Source of the DNA: Variovorax jilinensis
Lineage (GTDB): Bacteria > Pseudomonadota > Gammaproteobacteria > Burkholderiales > Burkholderiaceae_C
Reading direction: 5' to 3'
Assembly: GCF_030316885.1 (NCBI RefSeq)
Contig: NZ_JASZYQ010000006.1
Span: 1 to 64,000 of the forward strand
DNA length: 64,000 bases
Shown: in pieces, positions 27,760 to 36,123 of the stretch
Layout: every line of letters begins with the position of its first letter
Position numbering within the stretch: position 1 is the first letter of the stretch
Translations under genes and position numbers: made by a program
Notes under the pieces: model-generated
The model's input: the letters and a program-made list of their open reading frames with translations, nothing else
Databases searched by the model: none
What the model was told of the DNA's origin: nothing

Positions 27760-28791
27760 TCAGTTCGCGCCGCGCAGGCGGCTCAGTTCGGCATTGACCT
27801 GCTTGACCGCGGTCTCGCCCACTTCGCGCGAGAACTTGTCGACCACCGGCTGCACCTTCTGGCGCAGGCGGGCAAGTTCTGCGGGGCTGATCTCGTTGAC
27901 CTGCATGCTCTTCTTCAGCCCCTCGATCGCCTGCAGTTCGCGCGCCTGCGAAACCTTGCGCTCCTCCTGCTTCGCCTCTTCGGCAGCGGCCCGGATCACG
28001 GCTCGCTCGGGCTCCGACATCGAGTCCCAGGTCTTCTTGCTCATCAGGAAGGGCATGCCGGTGTAGACATGCTTGGTGAGCGAAAGGTACTTCTGCACCT
28101 CGGCGAACTTCGACGACTCGATCACGCTTACCGGATTGTCCTGGCCGTCGATGGCCTTGGATTCGAGCGCGCCATAGACCTCGCCGAAGGTCATCGGCAC
28201 CGGGTTCGCGCCCAGGGTGGTGAACAGGTCCAGGTAGATCGGCGAGGCGATCACACGCACCTTCAGGCCCTGGATGTCCTCGGCCTTGGTGATCGGGCGC
28301 TTGCTGTTCGTCATGTTGCGAAAGCCCAGGTCCCAGATGCCCAGGCCGATCACGCCTTGCGCCGCGAGGTCGTTGAGCATGCGCGTGCCGACCGGGCCGT
28401 CCGCGACCGCATAGGCTTCCTGCGCGCTGTTGAAGAGGAACGGCAGGTCGAAGACCGTGAACTCCTTGTTGATGGAAGCGACCAGACCGGTCGCCATGGA
28501 GGTGAAGTCGAGCGTGCCGCCGCGAATGGCGGAAAGATTCTGGGGATCGCTGCCGAGCACCGCGTTGGGGAACAGCGTCACCTTCATCTTGCCGCCGCTC
28601 TTCTGGGCGACCGCATCCGCGAACTTCTGCGCGCCCACGCCGAAGGGGTGGTCCTTCGCAAGGCTGAAGGCAAAGCGCAGATTTCGTTCCTTGATCTCCT
28701 GAGCCGACACGCTGGTGGTCATTGCGCCGAACAGCGCAGTGGCGCCGATGAGCGTCACGAAAGCGCGACGCAGGGAGTTGTTTCCATTCAT
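27760..28791 (-). CDS. dctP: TRAP transporter periplasmic binding protein (DctP)
   Basis: A 343-aa receptor with a signal peptide (RRAFVTLIGATALFGAMTTSVSAQ, cleaved after VSA). Family marks are LRFAFSLAKDHPFGVGAQKFADAV, VTLFPNAVLGSDPQNLSAIRGGTLDFTSM, FDLPFLF, GLKVRVIASPIYLDLFTTLGANPVPMTFGEVYGALESKAIDGQDNPV, which includes the Arg that binds a carboxylate. The ATG at 28791 has AAGGA at good spacing; the ATG at 28815 is less likely. It is the first gene of the nine-gene operon. An acidic or hydroxylated organic substrate is inferred. Confidence 0.93.
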   Translation of the reverse strand: MNGNNSLRRAFVTLIGATALFGAMTTSVSAQEIKERNLRFAFSLAKDHPFGVGAQKFADAVAQKSGGKMKVTLFPNAVLGSDPQNLSAIRGGTLDFTSMATGLVASINKEFTVFDLPFLFNSAQEAYAVADGPVGTRMLNDLAAQGVIGLGIWDLGFRNMTNSKRPITKAEDIQGLKVRVIASPIYLDLFTTLGANPVPMTFGEVYGALESKAIDGQDNPVSVIESSKFAEVQKYLSLTKHVYTGMPFLMSKKTWDSMSEPERAVIRAAAEEAKQEERKVSQARELQAIEGLKKSMQVNEISPAELARLRQKVQPVVDKFSREVGETAVKQVNAELSRLRGAN

Positions 28792-28865
28792 TCGAAGTTT
28801 TCCTTGAGAGGTCATGTCAGCCCGGGTCCTTCCGGCGTCTGCGGGGTCGAATGATGCACGAAAGC

Positions 28866-28906
28866 TGAAAGGTGTTCAACTTTCGTATAGCATTCAACTT
28901 TTGAAC
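28866..28906. promoter_or_regulatory. Repeats in the iclR-dctP divergent promoter, probable operator
   Basis: TTCAACTTTCG (28875-28885) and TTCAACTTTTG (28893-28903) are direct repeats 18 bases apart. The second also forms an inverted repeat TTCAA-CTT-TTGAA (28893-28905), and the first joins TGAA (28866-28869) in TGAA-N5-TTCA. Such paired elements are typical of IclR-family binding sites placed between the regulator and its target operon. Confidence 0.6.
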
Positions 28907-28924
28907 GATAAACCAAGGCGCGCG

Positions 28925-29752
28925 ATGAGCGGATCACTCGAAAAGTCGCTGGATGTCCTCGAGTACCTGACGGACTACCCCGGGGGCGCCGCGTTGGCGC
29001 AAATCTCGATCGACCTGGGCCAGTCACGCAGCGGTTGCCACAGGACGCTTCATGCCCTCATCCAGCATGGCTACGTGCGTCAACTGCCGTCACATGGGGA
29101 CTACGCGCTCACCACGAAGATGGCCTCGATGGGCCTGAGCTTTCTTAGCAAGTCAGGGGTGCTCGACATCGCTCAGCCAGTGATCGACCGACTCGCACAA
29201 ACCACGGCGGAGCTCGTGCGCCTGGCGATCGTCGATGGGGACCGCCTGACGCTGGTCGCGAAGGCTCAAGGCGCCAGGTCCGGCCTTCTCTACGATCCGG
29301 ACATGGGCATCGACCTGAGACTTTCATGCAGCGCCGCTGGCCAGGCCTGGTTGATGACGCTGCCGGAAGACCGGGCCATAGAGTGCGTGACACGACAGGG
29401 CATAGGGGAGCCGAGACATTTCGGGCCCAACGCTCCGGCAACCATCAAGGCCCTGATGAAGGTGCTGGAGGAACACCGCAGCCGCGGCTTCAGCATTATC
29501 CAGGACGCCTACGCCCCCGGCATGAGCTCGATCGCGGCGCCCATCAAGCGAAAGGACGAACCCGCCACGGGCGTCGTGCTGATCGCCGGGCCCTCCTCCC
29601 GTCTGACGTTTGAGCGCATGACGCAATTTGGCCCGTCGCTTCGAGCGGCGGCCGATGAACTTGTGATCTCGGGAAACTCCTCACCACTCCTGAAGGCTGC
29701 AAACGTCGGAACCTGGGGCAACGTGGCGGGCTCGCGAAGGAGCCAGATCTGA
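28925..29752 (+). CDS. IclR-family transcriptional regulator
   Basis: A 275-aa regulator. The N-terminal winged helix-turn-helix is LEKSLDVLEYLTDYPGGAALAQISIDLGQSRSGCHRTLHALIQHGYV; the effector-binding GAF-like domain follows (LVRLAIVDGDRLTLVAKAQG, LRLSCSAAGQAWL, GFSIIQDAYAPGMSSIAAPI). The ATG at 28925 is chosen because AAGG lies 6-9 bases before it and it gives the normal family N-terminus. It is divergent from the TRAP operon and most likely controls it in response to the substrate. Confidence 0.92.
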   Translation: MSGSLEKSLDVLEYLTDYPGGAALAQISIDLGQSRSGCHRTLHALIQHGYVRQLPSHGDYALTTKMASMGLSFLSKSGVLDIAQPVIDRLAQTTAELVRLAIVDGDRLTLVAKAQGARSGLLYDPDMGIDLRLSCSAAGQAWLMTLPEDRAIECVTRQGIGEPRHFGPNAPATIKALMKVLEEHRSRGFSIIQDAYAPGMSSIAAPIKRKDEPATGVVLIAGPSSRLTFERMTQFGPSLRAAADELVISGNSSPLLKAANVGTWGNVAGSRRSQI

Positions 29753-29798
29753 GGGTCGAGGTTGCGAGCTTGTTGACGGCAATACGGGTAGGGCGGCC

Positions 29799-30698
29799 TC
29801 ATGCAACGAACGTGGTCGCTTCGACCTCAAGCGCGTGGACATACGCAGCCGCAGCAGGTGAGAGCGGGAGATCCGAGCGCCGCACCACGCAGGCGACGTT
29901 GGGCGACAACGGTTGGATGAGGGCAATTTCCTGCGTGTAGGTGGCAGTGATTTCAGAGCGCAGCCAGCGACGCGGAAGAATGGCCAGAAGGTCTGTCTTC
30001 GCGATCAACGCGAGCACCCCAATGATGGATTCGCACTGCACCGTCCTGCGCGGCACTGCAAGCTTCACGCGTTTGAAGTGCGCCTCGAACTCGGCAGACT
30101 GAAGCGCGCCTTGGCGCGTGACGATCCATGCCGCCTGCGACAGCTCGGCGAGCGAACGCGCGGCGGCGAGCGGATGACCCCTTCGCGCGATCACGGTGAG
30201 CGTGTCCCTCAGCAGGTCTTGGGTGGTGAGATCGTCGCCGAGTGAGCGCGGCGGGTCAGGCATGACGGCGAAGTCGATGACGCCCGATCGCAGGTCACGC
30301 ACCGCGTCGTCGAACGAGCGCTCCACGACTCTGACGGTCACATCAGGGTGGCGCCTTTGGAAGGTGGCCAGCGAACCAGGCAGCATGGTCACTAGGTTCA
30401 CACCGCCCATCGAAAAGCTGACGTGACCATAGCGCTCCGAGCGCATCTGCCGGATCTCGTCCTCGGCACGCTCCAGGTCGTTCATCACGGCCTGGGTGCG
30501 CGCGAACAGTGCTTCGCCGAACTTGGTGAGCTTCAGGCCACGGCCGGAACGATGGAATAGCGGCACCTCGAGCTGCGCCTCCAGTTGCTGCAGATTCTTG
30601 GTGATACCGGGCTGCGTAAGCGCAAGCGCGCGAGCCGCTGGCCTGATGCCCCCCAGCCTTGCCACCGCCACGAAGTCTCTCAACTGATGAATCTTCAT
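29799..30698 (-). CDS. LysR-family transcriptional regulator
   Basis: A 299-aa regulator. The helix-turn-helix occupies the first 60 residues (MKIHQLRDFVAVARLGGIRPAARALALTQPGITKNLQQLEAQLEVPLFHR); the effector domain follows (HPDVTVRVVERSFDDAVRDLRSGVIDFAVMPDP). The ATG at 30698 is chosen over an upstream start at 30731 because it gives the standard N-terminus. It is divergent from the Bug/CoA-transferase operon beginning at 30813 and is the likely regulator of it. A palindromic site lies directly upstream. Confidence 0.93.
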   Translation of the reverse strand: MKIHQLRDFVAVARLGGIRPAARALALTQPGITKNLQQLEAQLEVPLFHRSGRGLKLTKFGEALFARTQAVMNDLERAEDEIRQMRSERYGHVSFSMGGVNLVTMLPGSLATFQRRHPDVTVRVVERSFDDAVRDLRSGVIDFAVMPDPPRSLGDDLTTQDLLRDTLTVIARRGHPLAAARSLAELSQAAWIVTRQGALQSAEFEAHFKRVKLAVPRRTVQCESIIGVLALIAKTDLLAILPRRWLRSEITATYTQEIALIQPLSPNVACVVRRSDLPLSPAAAAYVHALEVEATTFVA

Positions 30699-30707
30699 TG
30701 CCAGGAC

Positions 30708-30734
30708 TGATAGCCAACAGTTATCAATCATTGA
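30708..30734. promoter_or_regulatory. Overlapping inverted repeats, probable LysR operator
   Basis: TGATA-N9-TATCA (30708-30726) is a perfect inverted repeat containing the T-N11-A motif of LysR-type sites. TCAAT-C-ATTGA (30724-30734) overlaps it. They begin 10 bases upstream of the lysR start, where autorepression would act, and about 80 bases upstream of the Bug gene start. Confidence 0.6.
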
Positions 30735-30812
30735 ATACTAGCATCTGCACATGGCGCCCTTTGATCCCGAAAATCAGCCTGCCATTGCCCGCAAAAGCAG
30801 ACGGAGACAAAG

Positions 30813-31820
30813 ATGAACGATTCACGCGACTCGCGGCTGAGCCGCCGCCAGGCCCTCGCCTACTTCGCCCTGACGCCCCTCGGAGCCAGCCTTCAAGAGC
30901 AGGCCTTCTCGCAGGACGTTTCGTCGGGAAAGCTCACCAAAGTCGTCTGTCCCTATAGCGCGGGCAGTCCGGTGGACGTGGTTGGCCGCTATATGGCTGC
31001 CTGCCTGCAGACCGGCATCCGGTCGCCTGTCGTGGTTGAGAACATCGCGGGCGGCGGCGGCATCACGGGCACCGAAGCCGTGCTGCGCGCACCCCTCGAT
31101 GGCCACACCTTGCTGGTCCAGGCGTCCGGCGCCTTGACGACCACGCAGTTGCTCAACGTCGCGGCGCGCTTCGATGCGGCACGCGATTTCACGCCCTTGT
31201 GGGGAATCACGTCGATAGGCACCGTCATCGTGGTGGGCGCGCAGTCCCCGTACAGGACCATCAAGGACTTGATGGAAGCAGCGCGCGCCAAGCCGGGCAC
31301 CATTACCTACGGCAGCGCCGGCATCGGATCCACACCGCACATCAACACCGAGATGTTCATGAAGGAGACGGGGGTGAAGCTCAACCACATCCCGTACCGC
31401 AGTTCGTCCGCCGTGATCTCGGACATGCTGGGCGGCCACGTCGACTGCCTCTTCGCGTCGATCGCCTCGGTGGTCCCGCTGATCCAGGAAGGAAAATTGC
31501 GAGGCCTCGCAGTCCTGAAGCCGGCGCGTTTCGATGACCTCCCCGGCGTCCCCACGCTGCTGGAGACGGGTGCAAGCGCCTGGATGCCACCGACCACCGC
31601 TTTCGTCCTGTACGCGCCGCAGAAGCTCCCGGCACCTCTCAAGGCGCAGATCGCGACGGCGACACAGCGCGGTTTCGAGGCCGACCCGGAAGGAGTGGCG
31701 CGTCTCAGGACCATGGGGCTGAACAGCGCCATTGCCGGCCAGGCATTGATCGACTACGTGACCAACGAGCAGTCGATCCTGACGCGGGCCATCAAGGATG
31801 CCGGCATCCAGGCGAGCTGA
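30813..31820 (+). CDS. Bug-family periplasmic binding protein
   Basis: A 335-aa receptor with a Tat-like leader (SRRQALAYFALTPLG). Family marks are KVVCPYSAGSPVDVVGRYMA, VVVENIAGGGGITGTEAVLRAPLDGHTLLV, YGSAGIGSTPHINTEMF, HIPYRSSSAVISDML and the ending LTRAIKDAGI. The Ser-Pro-Val-Asp loop replaces the usual Gly-Gly-xx-Asp, as in the sister protein at 34764 (GSPIDAVGR), so the two probably bind related ligands. The start is preceded by GGAGACAAAG. First gene of the LysR-controlled operon. Confidence 0.92.
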   Translation: MNDSRDSRLSRRQALAYFALTPLGASLQEQAFSQDVSSGKLTKVVCPYSAGSPVDVVGRYMAACLQTGIRSPVVVENIAGGGGITGTEAVLRAPLDGHTLLVQASGALTTTQLLNVAARFDAARDFTPLWGITSIGTVIVVGAQSPYRTIKDLMEAARAKPGTITYGSAGIGSTPHINTEMFMKETGVKLNHIPYRSSSAVISDMLGGHVDCLFASIASVVPLIQEGKLRGLAVLKPARFDDLPGVPTLLETGASAWMPPTTAFVLYAPQKLPAPLKAQIATATQRGFEADPEGVARLRTMGLNSAIAGQALIDYVTNEQSILTRAIKDAGIQAS

Positions 31821-31834
31821 CACGTCGAGGCACC

Positions 31835-33274
31835 ATGACCACTCGAGAAGACGAAGTTGGCAGCGATGCGCTGAGGGCGACACGGTCGGTGATGGACTTC
31901 GTCGGACTGTCCGACTGCGCCACCGACGATCTGCTCTTCCATGGCCACGAACCGGTGGTTCCGACGCGGCACAGGCTGGGTTGCGCCAGTGCCGGCGCAC
32001 TGGCCGCCCAAGCGATCGGGATCCGCGAGATCTGGAAGGCGCGTGGTGGAAAGCCGCAGTCCCTGTCGATCGACATCGGCCAGGCCTCGTATCCCGGCCT
32101 GTGCACATTCCTGCACATCCGGCAAAACGGTCACGCCCTCCCCTTCGTGCGCAACTGGGCGGGTCAAGGCCCCAACTTTTTCGCTACCCGGGACGACCGC
32201 CGCTTCTATCTGCTCTATACCGCGGCCTATGTCCAGCATTGCCTGCGACTGCACCGGTTCCTGGGTGCCACGACTTCGCACGAGTCTGTAGCCGAGAAGG
32301 TCGCTCAGTGGGATGCGAATGATCTTGAAGAGGCACTCGCCGCGCAGAAACTGATCGGCTGTATCGCGCGCACGCGCGACGAATGGCAGGCCCATCCCCA
32401 AGGCGCCCTGCTTGCACAGCGGCCGGCCGTTTCGGTGACGCGATTGCAAGCCAGCGCACCGGAAGGCTTCCGCCCCGCCGCGCGCCCGTTGAGCGGCATC
32501 CGAATCGTGGACATGGCTCACGTGCTTGCCGGTCCCATCACTTCGAGGTTGCTGGCCGAGCAGGGTGCGGAGGTGATCCACGTGTCTGCTGCGCACCAAC
32601 CCGACGGGCACCTCACCGATGTCGATACCGGCTTCGGCAAGCGCACTGCGTTCATCGACCTCGACAACGCCGAGGATCGCGACCGGCTTCGCGAACTGAT
32701 CCGCGGCGCCGACGTGTTCACGCAGTCGTGGCGGCCGGGTGCACTCGCTCGCAGGGGCTTCTCCCAGGCGGAACTTGTCGCGTTGCGGCCAGGGCTGATT
32801 CACGTCTCGCTCAGCTGCTACGGCTCTGAAGGTCCATGGGGCGAGCGGGGCGGCTATGAGCCGCTGGGCCAGGCCGTGTCGGGTCTGGCCATCGCGGAGG
32901 GCTCGGCCGACCAGCCCCAACTGGTTTCCACCTTCACGCTGAATGACTATCTCACGGCCTACCTGGCGGCGGCAGGCGTCGTGAGCGCGCTGCTTCGGCG
33001 CAGCCGTGAAGGCGGCGCCTACGGCGTGGACGCGTCCCTCACCCAGACCTCGATGTGGGTGCAGGAACTGGGCCGGCTGCCTCCCGCTCTCTGGCCCGGC
33101 GCGCCCGGCGGCATCGATGCGCTTCCCGCAGTGCCATCCAAATATCTCCAGAAGACGGCAACAGTGTTCGGCGAACTGGAGCACCCGCGTCCGATCGTCC
33201 AGTATGGGCGCACGCCCGCCGGTTGGGCGCTGCCGCCGGTGCCCACGGGCGCCGGTTTGCCGCGCTGGTCCTGA
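31835..33274 (+). CDS. CaiB/BaiF-type CoA-transferase, first of a tandem pair
   Basis: A 479-aa class III CoA-transferase-like protein. The usual N-terminal family motif (PLSGIRIVDMAHVLAGPITSRLLAEQGAEVIHVSA) lies near residue 217, not at the start. The first 200 residues (LGCASAGALAAQAIG, LSIDIGQASYPGL, LEEALAAQKLIG...EWQAHPQG) look like the segment that normally follows it. The catalytic-region parts are GFGKRTAFIDLDN, SWRPGALARRGFSQAELVALRPGLIHVSLSCYGSEGPW and NDYLTAYLAAAGV. It transfers CoA between carboxylic acids. It starts 14 bases after the Bug gene and is followed by its paralogue. Confidence 0.85.
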   Translation: MTTREDEVGSDALRATRSVMDFVGLSDCATDDLLFHGHEPVVPTRHRLGCASAGALAAQAIGIREIWKARGGKPQSLSIDIGQASYPGLCTFLHIRQNGHALPFVRNWAGQGPNFFATRDDRRFYLLYTAAYVQHCLRLHRFLGATTSHESVAEKVAQWDANDLEEALAAQKLIGCIARTRDEWQAHPQGALLAQRPAVSVTRLQASAPEGFRPAARPLSGIRIVDMAHVLAGPITSRLLAEQGAEVIHVSAAHQPDGHLTDVDTGFGKRTAFIDLDNAEDRDRLRELIRGADVFTQSWRPGALARRGFSQAELVALRPGLIHVSLSCYGSEGPWGERGGYEPLGQAVSGLAIAEGSADQPQLVSTFTLNDYLTAYLAAAGVVSALLRRSREGGAYGVDASLTQTSMWVQELGRLPPALWPGAPGGIDALPAVPSKYLQKTATVFGELEHPRPIVQYGRTPAGWALPPVPTGAGLPRWS

Positions 33275-33300
33275 CGCGCTTTCCCGTGGCGCCCGATCCC

Positions 33301-34728
33301 ATGCCTGACCCGAACATCGATCCGGCACTGCGTGCCTTGCAGCTGCTTCTCACGCTTATCGGACTGCCGGAACCGTCAACCAGCGCCCGCGTCGTGCTGA
33401 CCAGCCGCGACGCCGTGGTCCCAAGCGCCAACCGCTACGCCGCCGCAACGGCCGCAGCGCTGGGCGCATATGGCGCCGCCATTGCCGCCTTCTGGGCGCT
33501 GCGTACCGGTCGACAGCAGGAGGTGGAGATCGACGAACGTCGCGCGGTCCTGCATGGGCTGCGCTCGGTGTTCCTTCTGCGCCAGTCTGGCCATGGATAC
33601 AGCGTCGGCGGCATCGGAGCCCAGGGGCTGCGGGCCAATAACTTCTTCATGACTCGAGACGGGCGGCAGATATACCTGCTGCGCATGTTCGACTACCCAC
33701 ATCTGGTGCCGGCCTTGTTGGGCGTGCTGCGTTGCCCTAACACTCACGACGACATCGCCCATGCCGTGTCGCATTGGGACGCCTTCGAGCTGGAAGATGC
33801 CCTGGCTCGCGCCAAGGCCGTGGGCGTGGTCTCAAGGAGCCCGCGGGAGTGGCTCGCACATCCGCAGGGCCAGTGGCTCGCAGAACGCCCGGGCGTCGAG
33901 GTTCGGAGGATCGGCGACAGCGCGCCAGAGCCTTTCCAGGACGGCGACCGGCCGCTGTCCGGCATCCGGGTGCTTGACGCCTCCCACGTCATTGCCGGTC
34001 CTGCCACCGGCCGCACGCTGGCCGAGCAGGGCGCACAGGTGTTGCGCATCTCGGCGCCGTACCAGCCGGACCCGCAGCAGATGGTGATCGACCTGGGTTT
34101 CGGCAAACGCAGTGCGTTCATCGACCTCAACCATGTGGAAGACGCGCGCCAACTGCGGGAATTGGCCATGAAGGCCGATGTGTTCATCGAGTCCTGGCGC
34201 CCCGGCGCCATGGAACGACGGGGATTCTCGCCCGAGGACCTGATGCGCCTGCGTCCCGGGATCGTCTATGTGTCGCTGAGCTGCTATGGGTCGGGGGGGC
34301 CGTGGCGCGAGCGCGCCGGCTACGAGCCGATCGGCCAGGCGGCGACCGGACTCAGCATGATGGAGGGTGGGAAGGACCATCCCGCGTTGGCGCCGACGGT
34401 CACCATGAACGACTACTTGTCCGCCTACCTGGCCGCCGCCGGCGTGGCGAGCGCGCTGGTCCGCAGAGCACGCGAAGGCGGCAGCTACCACGTGTCGACT
34501 TCGCTGGCGCAGTCCTCCATGTGGGTGCTGCAGCAAGGTGCGCATAGCGAAGCCGAAGGACAGAGTGTCTGCGGTCTCGACAGTCCGACGCCGGCCAACT
34601 GGATGAGTCGCACCGAGAGCGCTTTCGGCCTGCTGGAGCACTGCGCTCCTGTTACGCAGTTTTCCGAGACGCCAGGGTTCTGGGCTTGCCCGCCGCAGCC
34701 GCTCGGCGCCGCGCAGCCCGTCTGGTGA
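33301..34728 (+). CDS. CaiB/BaiF-type CoA-transferase, second of a tandem pair
   Basis: A 475-aa paralogue of the preceding protein with the same unusual order: the PLSGIRVLDASHVIAGPATGRTLAEQG motif is near residue 218, preceded by about 200 residues with AVLHGLRSVFLLRQSGHGYSVGGIGAQG and LEDALARAKAVGVVSRSPREWLAHPQGQW. Later parts are GFGKRSAFIDLNH, VSLSCYGSGGPWRERAGYEPIGQAATGLS and NDYLSAYLAAAGVASAL. The ATG at 33301 is used; an upstream extension overlaps the first gene. The two may form a heterodimeric CoA-transferase. Confidence 0.85.
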   Translation: MPDPNIDPALRALQLLLTLIGLPEPSTSARVVLTSRDAVVPSANRYAAATAAALGAYGAAIAAFWALRTGRQQEVEIDERRAVLHGLRSVFLLRQSGHGYSVGGIGAQGLRANNFFMTRDGRQIYLLRMFDYPHLVPALLGVLRCPNTHDDIAHAVSHWDAFELEDALARAKAVGVVSRSPREWLAHPQGQWLAERPGVEVRRIGDSAPEPFQDGDRPLSGIRVLDASHVIAGPATGRTLAEQGAQVLRISAPYQPDPQQMVIDLGFGKRSAFIDLNHVEDARQLRELAMKADVFIESWRPGAMERRGFSPEDLMRLRPGIVYVSLSCYGSGGPWRERAGYEPIGQAATGLSMMEGGKDHPALAPTVTMNDYLSAYLAAAGVASALVRRAREGGSYHVSTSLAQSSMWVLQQGAHSEAEGQSVCGLDSPTPANWMSRTESAFGLLEHCAPVTQFSETPGFWACPPQPLGAAQPVW

Positions 34729-34763
34729 CGCTGTTCCCCATCCCGCATTCCGTAGGAACGAAT

Positions 34764-35774
34764 ATGAACGCATCTGCCCTTCACCTCGACCGTCGCAGAC
34801 TTCTCCGGCTCCTGGGCTTTGCCCTGGCGGGCGGTCTGCCGACGCTCGCCAGCGCATCGACCCCCGACGAGAAGTACCCGACCAAGGGCGTCCGCATCAT
34901 CAATCCGTATCCAGCGGGTTCACCGATCGACGCGGTCGGTCGATATGCCGCCGAGGCATTGCAGAAAGCCACTGGGCAATCCTTCGTCGTCGAAAGCGTC
35001 ACGGGCGCAGGCGGCACCATCGGCGTGGCCGCCGCCGTGCGCGCGCCCGCGGACGGCTACACGTTGCTGGCACAGACCACCGGAGCCCTCGTGTGCGGTC
35101 CGATGCTCTACAAGTCCGCCGGCTACGACGTCCTGCGCGATCTCAAGCCTGTCTGGGGTCTGCGCTCGGCCGGGCTGGTGCTCGTGGTGCCGCCCAACTC
35201 GCCCTTCAAGACATTGGAGGACCTCGTCACGCAAGCCAGGAAAGCACCAGGCAAGCTGAGCTTCGCGACTGCCGGCAACGGCTCTCCACAGCACATGGCG
35301 GCCGAGCTCTTGTCGAACGCCACCGGCATCAAGTTGATGAACGTGCCCTATCGAGGCGCGGTGCCATCGCAGGTCGCGCTCATGGGCGCAGAGGTCGACA
35401 TGCTGTTCGACTCGATCGCCGGCGCACTGCCCCAGATCGCCGGTGGCAAGTTCCGCGCCCTGGCCGTGTTGCGCAAATCTCGGCTCGACGCCCTGCCCGA
35501 CGTGCCGACCATGCAGGAAGCCGGCTTTGCTGCCGTGCAGATGCCGCCGAGCGCCATCGGCCTCTTCGTGCGCCAACCGGTGGCCGAAGCCGATATGGAA
35601 CGCCTGGCCACGTTGCTGAGCAAGGCGTATGCCGCCGATACGCAAGTCCAGGCGCGGTTGAAGAACCTGGGCCTTTCGGATATCACGGCAGGCGCCCCTT
35701 TCGCAGCCCAGGTGCGCGACGAGGCTGCGTTCTACAAGCAGCTCATCCAGACCTCGAACATCACGGTCGGCTGA
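34764..35774 (+). CDS. Bug-family periplasmic binding protein
   Basis: A 336-aa receptor with a Tat-like leader (DRRRLLRLLGFALAGGLPTLASA). Family marks are RIINPYPAGSPIDAVGRYAAEAL, VVESVTGAGGTIGVAAAVRAPADGYTLL, SFATAGNGSPQHMAAELL and MNVPYRGAVPSQVALMGAEVDMLFDSIAGALPQI. It shares the SPxDxVGR loop with the Bug protein at 30813, which suggests a duplicated receptor pair for one transport or catabolic system. The ATG at 34764 has a GGAA ribosome site. Confidence 0.92.
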   Translation: MNASALHLDRRRLLRLLGFALAGGLPTLASASTPDEKYPTKGVRIINPYPAGSPIDAVGRYAAEALQKATGQSFVVESVTGAGGTIGVAAAVRAPADGYTLLAQTTGALVCGPMLYKSAGYDVLRDLKPVWGLRSAGLVLVVPPNSPFKTLEDLVTQARKAPGKLSFATAGNGSPQHMAAELLSNATGIKLMNVPYRGAVPSQVALMGAEVDMLFDSIAGALPQIAGGKFRALAVLRKSRLDALPDVPTMQEAGFAAVQMPPSAIGLFVRQPVAEADMERLATLLSKAYAADTQVQARLKNLGLSDITAGAPFAAQVRDEAAFYKQLIQTSNITVG

Positions 35775-35789
35775 GGAGGCACGAATCTC

Positions 35790-36111
35790 ATGAAGGCCTT
35801 CACGTTCTCCACGATTCCCGATCTGGTCGTGGAGCAAGGCAGCGCCGCACGCCTCGCCGAGGGCCTCGGGCTCGTCACAGCCGACCAGAACGCAGCCGAT
35901 GCCACCGAAAAGGGCGAGCGTCTTCCTGGACTGGCTTGGCGCCTTGGTGGCGGCCGGGGGTGTGCCGCTGCGCCTGCGCGACCACGGCATTGACATCACC
36001 TAGCTACCGACACTCCCCAGCGATGCCATGCAGCAGCAACGACTGCTGATCAACAACCCCCGGCCACTTGCTCGAGAAGATGCAACGCGCATCTACGAGG
36101 GCGCCTACTGA
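35790..36111 (+). pseudogene. Iron-containing alcohol dehydrogenase (maleylacetate-reductase-like), internally deleted
   Basis: The first 29 or so codons (MKAFTFSTIPDLVVEQGSAARLAEGLGLV) are a normal N-terminus of the Fe-ADH/maleylacetate reductase family, with a good start 15 bases after the Bug gene. The central 250-300 residues are missing. The end (WLGALVAAGGVPLRLRDHGIDIT, then DAMQQQRLLINNPRPL and ATRIYEGAY) is the family's C-terminus, interrupted by TAG near 36001. What remains cannot be an enzyme. An intact copy would have fitted the neighbouring aldehyde dehydrogenase and CoA-transferases. Confidence 0.85.
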
Positions 36112-36123
36112 ACACGAATCTTC

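Noticed and set aside
29324..29626. Frames antisense to the IclR gene
   Set aside because: Shadow frames; the IclR protein has clear HTH and effector motifs on the plus strand.
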